Shown here piece by piece: positions 19,562-31,500 of a DNA stretch of 64,000 bases. The DNA comes from Amphibalanus amphitrite. Taxonomy: Eukaryota > Arthropoda > Thecostraca > Balanomorpha > Balanidae. The DNA is taken from assembly GCF_019059575.1 (NCBI RefSeq), contig NW_024882303.1:248001-312000 (forward strand). The letters are read 5' to 3'. The position numbers were made by a program, and so were the translations under genes. Every line of letters begins with the position of its first letter. The first letter of the stretch is position 1. Under the pieces are notes generated by a model. It had not been told where the DNA came from, did no database searches, and saw only the letters and a program-made list of their open reading frames with translations.

Positions 19562-22500
19562 ATGCAGTCCAGTCCGTCTGCAGATCGTCACCCGGTCCGG
19601 CAGCATTCCGCCGGTGGTGACGGGCCGTCTAGCGCCGGGGACGGCGCGCCGGCGCCGCGGCTGTCTGGAGAGGCGGCGCTGCGGCTGGCGGCCGTGGTGG
19701 CCGTGCTGGCCGCCGCGCTGCTGACCGCCTGCGGGTGCGCCGACCACTCGGCCTGGCTGCAGCGCGAGCTGCGCGCCGCCGCCGCCCGCTCGCTGCTCTT
19801 CTGGCGGCCGGCGCCGGCCGGCCACTGGCAGCCGCTCGGCCACCACCGCCCGCCTCTCGCAGAGCTCATCGACCAGCTGGAGCGCTTTCCCAGCCCGGAG
19901 GAGTTCTTCAGCCGCTACGTGCGGCCACAGCGACCGGTCGTCTTTCGCGGCCTGGCCGGGGTCCATCCGGCCTATTGGCTGTGGACCGACGACTACCTCA
20001 GGTGGGTGACTCATTTATTCATCCAACTATAGTTCGTTTTTTTTAGCTTGCCCCTCACTGTAAACGTCATTTTGAACACAGCACGAGAATTGCTAGCTCA
20101 GACTCGTAGCTCGTATTTGCCAATACCTACAGCCCCACAGGGATAGACGACTTCTCAGGAATTATGTCTGAACTAATAAATAAATTGCACGGCGCTTAAC
20201 CCGCGCACCGACGGGGAGGCGGATATCCGCCCCCCCCCCCCCCTGAGCATGGTGTGCAAGTTTGAACCTCCTATCTTTTAAGGTCAGGTCACCAGGTCAC
20301 TTTGAATGACCCAACCTCAAGTCACTTTTTTGCAACTTTGTCACCGTGCCAGAGCTACAGTAGATGTCGGAGGCCTTTGAAAGTCACAGGATGTTATAAG
20401 GTCATTAGTAGCTACAATTTGTATATCTCGGAATTTTGATATCGGTGACCTAAGGTCAGGTCAATTTCTCGACCTCCCCATTATAAGTCAATGGGGGAAA
20501 AATCAACTCCCTGTTTTTACCACTAAAACGGGTCGGAATGGCCCCATAAACCATACATGACCTCATATACGATCAACCTTCACTACCTTGAGGTCTGTTT
20601 TGCTGTTGGGCAGCTGCAAGGTCACGTGACGTCATCAAAGGTCACCAGCGGTTTTTTGACAATAACTCCGTACAGAAACAAGATACAGCCGCGCGGATGG
20701 TCTCATTGTGTTCAGCTCGTCAAGGCGCATCGAATGATATGCATGATGACCTCGAGGTCACGTGACCTGAGGTCAACCTTTGACCTTGACCTTTCGAGGT
20801 CAACATATATATCATTCGATGCGGATTGACGAGAGGATCACGATGCTGCCCTTAGTTTGTTCCTATATTGACTAGTTCGAAAGTTATTCGAGAAAAACTC
20901 TCCATACCTAGCGCCGCCATTTTGACTTTTTTGACCCCTGTGACGTCATCTTTGACCTGACCTGAAAATGACCTTAGTAAAAATTGTAGACCTTGTCCGT
21001 GCGTATCCTTTGCCGTTTACCGCTTGTCGCTATCTTGCTTCGTTCTCGAGATTTCAGGGGGGGCGGTCATCCGCCCCCCCCCCGTCGGTACGAAGTTGGC
21101 GCAGACCCCCGTCGGTGCGCGGGTTAAAGGGACCCTCCCACCTTAACATTAGTTTTGAGTTGAGATAGCCAAATTGGTGGCCATGGCCTGAAAATACCGG
21201 TTTGGGCATTCACAACATCGAAAAATGCTTTAATTCGGAGATATGGAATTTCAAACTTGCAGTTTTCGGATTCTAAGGGGCTAATGCATTGGTATGCCCC
21301 CTTAGAATTTGTGACGTCAGCGGAGATCTAACGATTTTTAAATCTTTTACTAAAACGTTTGGCAGCACGCGGTGGTATATGCTGCTTTGCGCGCAACAAA
21401 TGCCGCACTTTCAAATAAAGTCGCTAGGAACAGCGGAGACCTCAAAAAGTAAACAAAAGTAAAAGTCTAATATCTTGAAAACCGGTGAATATTTTTCGAT
21501 GAAATTTGGTAGATATTCATTTTTGCTCTTTCTTAACCGAGCGACATCACTTTCATGCCAATTCATTAACTTTTTTGAAGGTGGGAGGGTCCCTTTAAAG
21601 GGACTATCCCACCTTCTAAAATGTTGTTAAAACCAGTTAAATTGTGCCCGACTTTATAGATTGGATGACCAGGAACACGGATCTGGCATTTATTTTTCAT
21701 TAAACATCTTAGGCTTCCCTTATTCCAAACACAAACTTTCAAATATGTGACGTCACAGCCCAAAATTACCTCCTTCCCCAGGCCACATTACTGTCATAAA
21801 GCTGATTCTTTTTACTCTGTAGGCACCACAACAAAGTTCAGACCAAGTTTTAAGCGATTTTTCAACGAACAAACCCATTTAAATCAGAATGACTAAACGA
21901 GGTGACGTCACACTAACGGTCGCTCCATGTTGAAGATAGGGCCTTGTACAAGGCCCATTTTCAAATGAAGGGAACGAATTTCTTCAACACCAAGAGGCCG
22001 CGGGGGTTGCAACCTAGATAGATAGTGGTTTCTGAACCTCGCCGCAAACTTGGCTATCTCAACTCAAACCCCATGTTAAAGGTGGGATAGTCCCTTTAAC
22101 ATAACGTTAAATGGTCGGTGTTCAAAACTTGTTTTGAAAATATTATTCATATCTACAATACAATGTACGCTAACCAGTTTTCTCAGTAATTCATCTAGCA
22201 ATTCTCGTGCTGTGTTCAAAGAGAACGTACAGTGAGGGGCAAACTTAAAAAAAAAAAATGAACTATAATGTCAGCTGGTCGGGCTATAGTCAGCTGGTCA
22301 GGCTAGCCAAAGCGACTAGGTAGTGCTTTATTATAATGAGGACTTTGGGTGATGTATCGGTCCCAGGGCAGTTAATTAAGGGTCGTCTGTGTAATTTGTT
22401 ATTGCAATACACGGGCCACATAAGCCCCTGTGCACTGCGGGTTGTAAAAGACTATGATGGGCGGCTTGGCAGCTGTTGCTTTGTACGGCGCTGGCTGGAG

Positions 22501-25500
22501 TCGGATCGAGCCGACAGAAAATTAATGTGATGTCCATTAGTCCCGTGGGCCTTCGATCTTGTTGATTCATTAGTCAGTTCCACTTTGTAGACCGTGGAAA
22601 TATATTATGCTTCTATTCGATATGCAAGTGCGAATTTGACGTCAGCGGTGCCTGGCTCGATAGCCCATAATGCATGTTACGTAAGTAAATGTCCTGTGGT
22701 ATGACGCCATTTCTCTAAGTCCTAAACTCGTTATATTTGCTCTAAAATCACGACATGAGTCACTGCAAAAAAGTCCGGTAAAAAAAAGGATCGCAACAAG
22801 TTATTTATTTACTACGGATACTTTGATAACCAACTTATTGTCTTTCAATATCAACTAAGTGCGTCTGGTGTGGGTGCCGGTGGTTCGTAACGGAGTCTTT
22901 TCCTACTTGGAAGTAAAATAGACAGAGTCGGACGGGAAAGGGTCTGTTCCATTCATGCTACGCATTATGAGTGCCGTCGTTCTTTAATCTTTTTTCCTTT
23001 TCAGGCGTGAATTCGGCAGCGTTGAGCTGGACGTAGAGCAGAAGAAGAAGGAGGACAGAAGTATCGGCCTCACACGGATGAACGTCTCTGAGTTCCTATC
23101 TGTCTACAAGGAGAAGGATCTCTACGTGGTGCACAGCATTCAGGAGGAAATGAGACGTGAGTTCGCTTGACTGTCGCGAGAGTGTTCGTTCGGGGGAGGG
23201 TTGCGGCAGCTCGAACAGCTGTAGGCTGTTCTTTAGGAGGCTATGTTTTTTGGCGATCTATCGTTTTCTTTTGTACTAATGTAGGTAATGTCGGATCGGA
23301 CCCCTCTGTAACCCCTCGGCAGGTGACCTGGCGCTGCTGCCCAGTGTGCAGTGACCTGACCTCTGTGTGACCTCTCTGACCCCTCTGTAACCCCTCGGCA
23401 GGTGACCTGGCGCTGCTGCCCAGTGTGCAGTGACGTGACCTCTGTGTGACCTCTCTGACCCCTCTGTAACCCCTCGGCAGGTGACCTGGCGCTGCTGCCC
23501 AGTGCGCAGTGCGGCGGCCTGCAGCGTCTGATGATGGACGCCGTGCTGTGGTTCAGCAGCGGGGGAACCAAGTCCGTACTGCACTACGACGAGCTCGACA
23601 ACATTAACTGTGTCCTTGACGGATATAAACACTTCTTCCTGGTTGATGTTGTGAGTAATCCTGAAATAAATTCGTTTCTGGATGTTTAACGGCAGTGTGT
23701 CATCATGTTGCTTGTAGTCGTTTTTATTATTTGTTTGCTAAGAAGCATAAAGCATACTCAGTTTGTCGCCGGGGCCACTAGACAATTATAAGTCTCACAA
23801 TATCCCTTGTTTGTTTCAGGATGACGCTCACCATATCGAGTTTGACCACATGGAAGGCCTGTACTCGTCTGTGGACGTCACCAGCGTGGACATGTACCGG
23901 TTCCCAGGTGAGTCCACTGTGGAATGTAGACCACAGTCCACTGTGGAGTGTGGACATAGTCCACCTCCACACGTCACGTGGACAAGTAAATGTTCCCAGG
24001 CGATTCCACTGTGGACTTCAATCCGTGCACAGCGGGGTCACGGGCTCCGTCGATACCTAATCCATTTTTGTCACTTTCGCTTGTGGCTGCCGTAAATTCG
24101 TCTGCAAGTCTGTTTTATTTTCCCTTTACGACCGTCGGGTTATGATATCGGTGGTCGGCAGTCAACAGCGTTACTGTCCACAGGATAGTTTATGGTGGCA
24201 TTGTGGGTGAGTTGCCCTGGTTGTCGTCCAAACGATCGTCGTAAATTGGGTGACCTTTGCTGCAGCGACGGACATTAAAACTTGCCGTGTAAAATACTGC
24301 TATTGCTAGCGGTGTCATGGCTATAGCTGTTAAATCCACTGCCTTCTTGCATTGTGATGATGATGTTGTTTTGTTATTTGTTTTAGAGTTCCTTGCGTTG
24401 AAGCGTTGAAGTTTATGGTCATCGCATTTGTTGGCAGTGTCCCAAAATTTGTAGATGTGGGTGGGAAACGACATCCAAATGAAAATCATTTTCCACTCTC
24501 ACCTCCAGTTTTCAAGCCCAATTTTCCACTCCCAATTCCACCGAGAAAGAGCAATTGCGTGAATGGTTATTATGCATCTGTCACAATCGTTGATAGATTA
24601 ATGTTTTTGATCATTTTCCCACTCTTTTTGGACCTTACCTGACCGACAATTTTTCACTCTCATCCTTTTTTGGTCAGCAATTTTCCCCTCTGACACCCAA
24701 GCAAAAATATAATTTTGGGACACTGTTTGTTGGTAAGCCTTTGCAATGTCTTACGAGCCCTTGATACCTTCGCTATGAAGTCTTTGTACGACACTTCATA
24801 CCGTGTGTCGTCAGTCCATATTCCGTGGCAGTTGGATTATACTGTTGAGCGGGAAAGGGCTTATTTCCTTATTGCTTATTTCCTATTCGTGGCAAGCTGT
24901 TTCTCTGGGTTCGGTGGCTACTTTGGCGCACTTCCCCTTGGTTTCCAACAGTAATATCTAAAACATTGAGGGACCACCAGAACTGTCACGGATTTCGCTT
25001 TTCGTACCTCTGTTAATGCTGCTCGGCTAGGTGTATTGTGAATTATGGTGGACGGTTGATCACAGGCATACGTTATCCACCGTCCAAAGACGTCCAACGA
25101 CAGTATTTAAAGAGACCAATGCTGTTCACGCATTGTGTGATAGTGCTGTGCCAGTGTCGTGTCACGCTGCTGAATGAGACCGGCGACCTGACGGACTGTT
25201 GGCCCTTTCGGTGGGCTGCTCTTGCTAGTACGTAACCGTACCAATGCCCGGTAAGGCAGTTTGACAGGCTGAATAGGCCGGTCCCGTGGGACGTGCAGCC
25301 TTAACCCGCGCCCCGCTGGGGGGGGGGGCAGAATCTGCCCCCCCTCCCTTTTTTCGCCAATAACTTCTAAACGCGTTACGCCAGCGGCGTCAAACTTTCA
25401 GTACCTTATCATACATCAATTTGACACGTTCCCTGACAATTTGAGCGAAATCCGTCGGAAAATTTTTGAGAAATTGACGTTTTAGTGACGTCATGTTCGC

Positions 25501-28500
25501 CATTTTCGCCTCAAAAACGGCAAAATTTCAAACGCCGCTAACATCTTCATTTTTAATGAAATCAAGACGTAACAAAAAAGGTTATACGTGATTTTACTTT
25601 GTCTATCAAATGGCTATCTCGGTTTTTTGAAAATTTTAGATTTTGGCCAAAATTTTTCAAAAAAACTGACTTTTTTGGGAAAATATTTATAAAATCCAAA
25701 ATTTTGAGTTTATCGAAAAAACCGGAATATATGTCAAAGAAGTGGTCTATGTGCACCTACATACCAATTTTTTGAAGAATCGGTTTAAAAATGTGGGAGT
25801 TATTCAAAATTTTATGACGTCACGACACACAAAAAAAATTGAAAAATGATTTTTTTGGAAGTTCTAGACCTCGTACGGAAAAAAATAGCACCATTCGATT
25901 CGCCGTGAAAAACTGCATCGAATAGACACCTTTTTAGGCCTTAACAACCAACTTCAAAATTTGACCTCACTTGACCTGACCTTGACCTGACCTCGACCTG
26001 AAATTCATCCAGAGGTGGTCCATATCACTTATTGAGTGTGCCTATTGAATTCCATGAGTAAAATGACCCATAAAACATGTGTCGCACATGCCCTTTTCTA
26101 TATTTTGTTTTTGGTGACCTGACCTGACCTGACCTGACCTTGACCTTGACCTTTGAATGACATTGTGTGCAACGAATATTGTCTTGGTAGTCAAAGAACA
26201 CGTTTTGGGCAATCAGTCTCAGTCCATTCTTCGGCAACTACGGTGCAAGGCCGATACTGTAGAAACTTGTATTTTGTACCCTTGACCTGACCTTGACCTG
26301 ACCTCTGACCTACTTAAGCAAAAAAAATTGGGCTCTTAAGATCCGCCTTGTTGAGAGCTTTCGATTGCCGTTTTCCCCGTCTTTCTACGACCATCGGTTC
26401 GGAAGTTAGACAGGGGGGGGCAGAATCTGCCCCCCCCCCCCAGCAGGGCGCGTATGGCTGAATAGCCCAGCGGGGCGCGGGTTAACCCTATTCCTGGCGG
26501 GCTCCGCCGGGACAAGAAACTGGCGGGGGGGGCCGATTCGGCCCCCCCCCTGAGATCTCGAGAACGAAGCAAGATAGCGACAAACGGTAAACGGCATCGG
26601 ATACGCACGGTCAAGATCTACAATTTTTACTAAGGTCATTTTCAGGTCAGGTCAAAGATGACGTCACAGGGGTCGAAAAAGTCAAAATGGCGGCGCTAGA
26701 TATGGAGAGAGTTTTTCTCGAATAACTTTCGAATTAGTCAAGATAGGAACAAACTAAGGGCATCATCGTGATCCTCTCGTCAATCCGCATCGAATGATAT
26801 ATGTTGACCTCGCAAGGTCAAGGTCAAAGGTTGACCTTAGGTCACGTGACCTCGAGGTCATCATGTATATCATTCGATGCGTCTTGACGAGCTGAACACA
26901 ATGAGACCATCCACGCGTCTGTATCTTGTTCCTGTACGGAGTTATTGGCCAAAAACCTTTGGTGACCTTTGATGACGTCACATGACCTCACAGCTGCCCA
27001 ACAGCAAAACAGACCTCAAGGTAGTGAAGGTTGATCGTATATGAAGTCATGTATGGTATATGGGGCCATTCCGACCCGTTTTAGTGGTAAAAACAGGGAG
27101 TTGATTTTTCCCCCATTGACTTATAATGGGGAGGTCGCGAAACTGACCTGACCTTAGGTCACCGATATCAAAATTCCGAGATATACAAATTGCACATACT
27201 GGTACCCTAACTAAAGCCTGAAGAGAAGAAATCGATCGGTCAAAAACTCTAGCTCTGGCGTGATTGCAAACTTTTCTGAGGTAGGGTCACCAAACCGCCT
27301 CTGGTGACCTGACCTGAGGTCAGATCAACTCAAAATTTTCAGACATGTTGCGTAGAAGCCTTTTAGGAAAAGTCAGAAAATTTGAGCTTCCTAGCTCAAC
27401 GCGTTTGGGAGAAATAACCAAAAAACCTCAGGGGGGGGGCTCCTGAGGCCCCCCCCCCCGCCAGGAATAGGGTTAAAGTAGCGAACATATGGTGTGGTTA
27501 CCGATAAAAAATCCAATGTTGTTGACAGTAACATTGATAGGCCTCCTGGTTGCATGTACTGTCATTTTGCACGGGTTATTAAAAAGTTTTTGACGGACTA
27601 GCTTTGTTAGGTTCTAGCTACATAGCTGTTTGATCTAGCGGTCATCCAATTAACCGATAAGAATCGAATGTCGTTTGCCTTATCCACGGTGAGTTCTTGC
27701 ACGGAACATTAGCTCAGTGTCCACGTTGGGAGCCAGCGGCGCCTTGTATGATAATTAGATTTCACTAATCCAGTGCTATATGCAAATTGCATATCATGGT
27801 CATTCCGTATGCCTATAAGCTATATGACATCGTCGCATTTCCTTTTTATTGTCATTGTTTTCAGCACAATCGATAAACATTTAAGGTCGTGACATTCTGG
27901 TAACATTTGATAACGTGACGCATTCAATAACCCATCAATAACGAATAACTCGCCAATCAGAAAGTGTGCTATTCCATTCGGCGCCAGGTTGGGGTCTACC
28001 CGTAAGTGGCGCTGCACGTTTTACGCTGATTGCGGATCGCTAAGGGAGCGGGGGGTGTCGCGTCCTTACAGCGCCCGGTCGATTAGGGTCGGAGTCGCGG
28101 AGTCCGTCGGCCCGTGGTGATATAAAGCAGACACACTGGGCTGCTAGGAGGAGGAGGAGCTACCCTGGCAGGGGTCAGGGCTGGCCGGTCACGGATAGGC
28201 CCAGGGACTCCAAAAAATAGGGCCGAATGGAATCCGGGAACGACTGGAGGATTCCAGAGATCGGCAGAGTGATGATTAAATGGGCTGCTAGATTATCACA
28301 TGAGCACTGATAGTGTCAGACCGTAAATGCTTGCCGGTTATGTCCATGGTTATGCGCGTATACACTTCCTAGAAACGAACCTCATTGCCCCGTTGAGTTC
28401 CTGTGTTTGGCCGCATAACAGCTGCAATAACGGCCGGTTGTTCAAGTTGTGAACTTCGGGGAAACTTCGTTGTTTTATTTGTCTTGCTTTTATATTAACT

Positions 28501-31500
28501 ATTTCCGCATGCCAGTGGATCATTATTTCAGAGATGGTGGTTGAGTCCATCATGAGTCCATGACTGCCCACTTAGCAACATTGCTATAATCTCTTTGCGC
28601 CGTAATTGAAGCCCGGGACTTTGCCTTTCATCGTCGTCTATAAGAACTTGGACAGTTTACGGCTGGGACTGTTGTAATTTCAGTCACTGCCCACTAAGTG
28701 ATGTCGGTGGACCACCCGGCTAGAAGATTGAAGCTTAGTATTTGAACATTTAACGTGCGTTTTTTACTCGGACCGTCTGTTGGAAGTGGGCATAGGTGGA
28801 AGGCTGTTATTAGAACTTTGTCAACCGGGCTCTTATTTTAGAATAATTTCAGAATCTGATCATTAGCACGATTTACGATTATAATAGTAATATAGTAATA
28901 GTAATAGTAATATATAGTAGCCAAAATACATACGATTAATCATTATCAAGGTCTCGCCACCGGTCGTCACAGGATTCAATACACCATTCTCGGCTTGCAC
29001 GGAGCCGCTGGTTAACTACATGTGCAGAGCGAGTTTTCATTCGCTCTGAGTGAATTCGTCGCCAAAGTCGGCGTTGCACCTCCGTCAGTCAGGCTCTGTG
29101 CATGTCCAGACTGCTGTTTTGGCCTGTGACGGCATAGCATTCACCTCTAGAGTTTATCGCCCACAACCGTCCACTTACGGTCAATTTACATGATGTCCGC
29201 ACGTGGGGGTCGTTGGGAATCGGACCCGATGTTGGTTTGTACTTGGTTTTATTAGCAATGCCCTATTGCAATATATAATTTGAGAAACTGTAGCATTCAG
29301 TATTCGTATTGTCATGAAAACGTTCATAGTCCAGCCATTCACTGGCGGCCTCTGACCGGCGAACATTTGTGATCGGTCATAATAATCGAAATCAAATGTG
29401 ACTGTAATTGGCCCTTTGATATGTGATCTGTTGGTCTGGAATCTGGATGCCTGGGTTCGTATCTGCTCTGCACACGTTTGTCCATCAGGTGCCAGTGTCT
29501 GTCAGAAAGTTCGCCTTTTGGCTGCATGTGCTTGGATAAGAAGCTTTGTGTAAGAAGCATTCTGGATACCTTCTTTCAGTGACCTCCATTTGTAAAAGTA
29601 TGTATGTACGTGTGAAGAAAATGTGTCCAAGATGTATCCGTCCGACATACACACGTTTCTATTGAGCGTGTCTTTATTGGTCGGTAGTGTCTGTTGCACA
29701 TTTGTCCTTTGGTCACCGTCGTCTATGGTGCGCATGTCTGTCAGGCTGCTATGCATGCATTTGTTAGTCACATAGTAGGGGAGAGTGGGGCACATTCGTG
29801 CAAAAAATGGATAAACCCATATATCTGTTCTTTGGTTAGTGCAATGGCAAAATTGTTGATTGTAGTATGGAAAGGCACTATTGCAGATAGTTTTCCTCTT
29901 TAAAAGTTATCCTATAAAATTATTACTTCCATTAGAAAAAATGACTTTTATTAACTCTGAACATTTGCACGAAACTGCCCCACCTATGGGGCACATTCGT
30001 TCAAGAGATGGGGCACTTCCGTTCACCCGGCAAAATTCGAGAAATTACCGGGCATTACCAGAAATTTACCAAAGGAAATTGGCAGGGGGTTATTTCACCT
30101 GATTCCTTTCGACAAGAATGCATTGCACAACAAATGTAGAAAGAATGGGCTGGCCAACAAGAATGTGCCAACTGCCGGCCTCCGTGACCTCGCTAAGTTC
30201 GCGTGAATTGCTCGTCACGACGTCGCAAGCAGTCGAGACTGAGTCAGGCGAGCGTCATTAGAGAAACCTACTACAGATAAAGTCATAAATCGCAAAACTA
30301 AAAAAAAAATATGCACGAATGTGCCCCCAGGCAGTGCGTACACGAACCTGCCCCACAACGTTATTAGTAATATATTTCAAAATTTCTTTTTGAAAAAATG
30401 ACACTTTTTCAACAAACAAGTTTGCAGCAGTTCCGTGAATAGAGTGGGCTTCTTCATCCCCAATTTTGAAAAGCTGAACCACATTTCCGAGTCAGGATCA
30501 CGAAAATGGATGATATGAGAAAAGTTTGGAAAGCTCACGAATATTACAAATTTGCGTTTTTATCAAGCATAACAGCAGGTACAGTGTTGTCTTCTACGGT
30601 GAACGAAGGGCGGCAATGATAGACATATTTCCATAATTTACCTTGAGCTCGTGCAGTCACTCGTGTTCCCATAAACTGCTGAAAACGAATGTGCCCCATG
30701 CACGAATGTGCCCCACTCTCCCCTACCCGCTGTCCGTTCGCCAGGCCTGAGGGACGTGCCGTGGTACAACGTGACCCTCTGGAAGGGCGACTGTTTCTAC
30801 CTGCCGTTCAGGTGGCCGCACCACGTCATATCGTCCAACTCTAGGTGAGCAGCCATCTCGGCAAGCCGGGATGGGCGCCGGTGGCGGGACTGTTGTGCTG
30901 ACGATAACGTATGAACAAACTACAAACATGAAAGTGGAGAGGTTCTTAAGTGCATGGCAGGGCTGCGGAGTCGATGGATTTTCGGCGACTCCGACTCCGA
31001 CTCAAGCTTTCAAAAACCAGCTCCGACTCCGACTCCGACTCCGGGCAGAATTGTCGACTCCGACCGACTCCAACTCCCGACTCCGACTCCGCAGACCTAG
31101 CAGGGCTGCGGAGTCGACAGATTTTCGGTGACTCCGACTCCGACTCCGGCTCGGGTTTCTAAAATCGACTCCGACTCCGACTCCGACTCCGGTCACAACT
31201 GTCGACTCCGACCGACTCCGACTCCGACTCCGACTCCGACTCCGCAGCCCTGGTGCATGGTGCCTTGCACTCCTGGCAAGTGCACTTTGAAGTGTATTAG
31301 CAGAATATAGGGCAATATACTGTCACGTGTGCTGATGTGTTGCTAAGTGTGACAGCTTTATGCAACCACACGTCTGACGCTGCTATACAGTCAAGTAGTT
31401 TGATATAGGGTATGGCTTGTGACCGGAATTGGACAGTGTATTTATGTGTGGTTTCGGCTGGTGCCCCTATGTGTGCTGATAGGTGATTATTAGTCGTTTT

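Larger units (their letters stand above)
20030..22265. mobile_element. TA-flanked element with TAGTTCG ends, filled by three TTAA elements
   Basis: The left end reads TAGTTCGTTTTTTTTAGCTT, then GCCCCTCACTGTA; the right end is its complement, with TA at 20028-20029 and 22266-22267. It shares only the outer TAGTTCG word with the 523-528 bp MITEs; the inner sequence (CAGCACGAGAATTGCTAG) is its own. Its original body (20030-20195 and 22100-22265) has been split by a chain of three TTAA elements. It starts 28 bp after the donor of JmjC exon 1. Confidence 0.82.

Noticed and set aside
30871-31310. Ser/Asp/Arg-rich open frames on both strands
   Set aside because: They arise from the CGACTC hexamer repeat; no start or splice context supports them.
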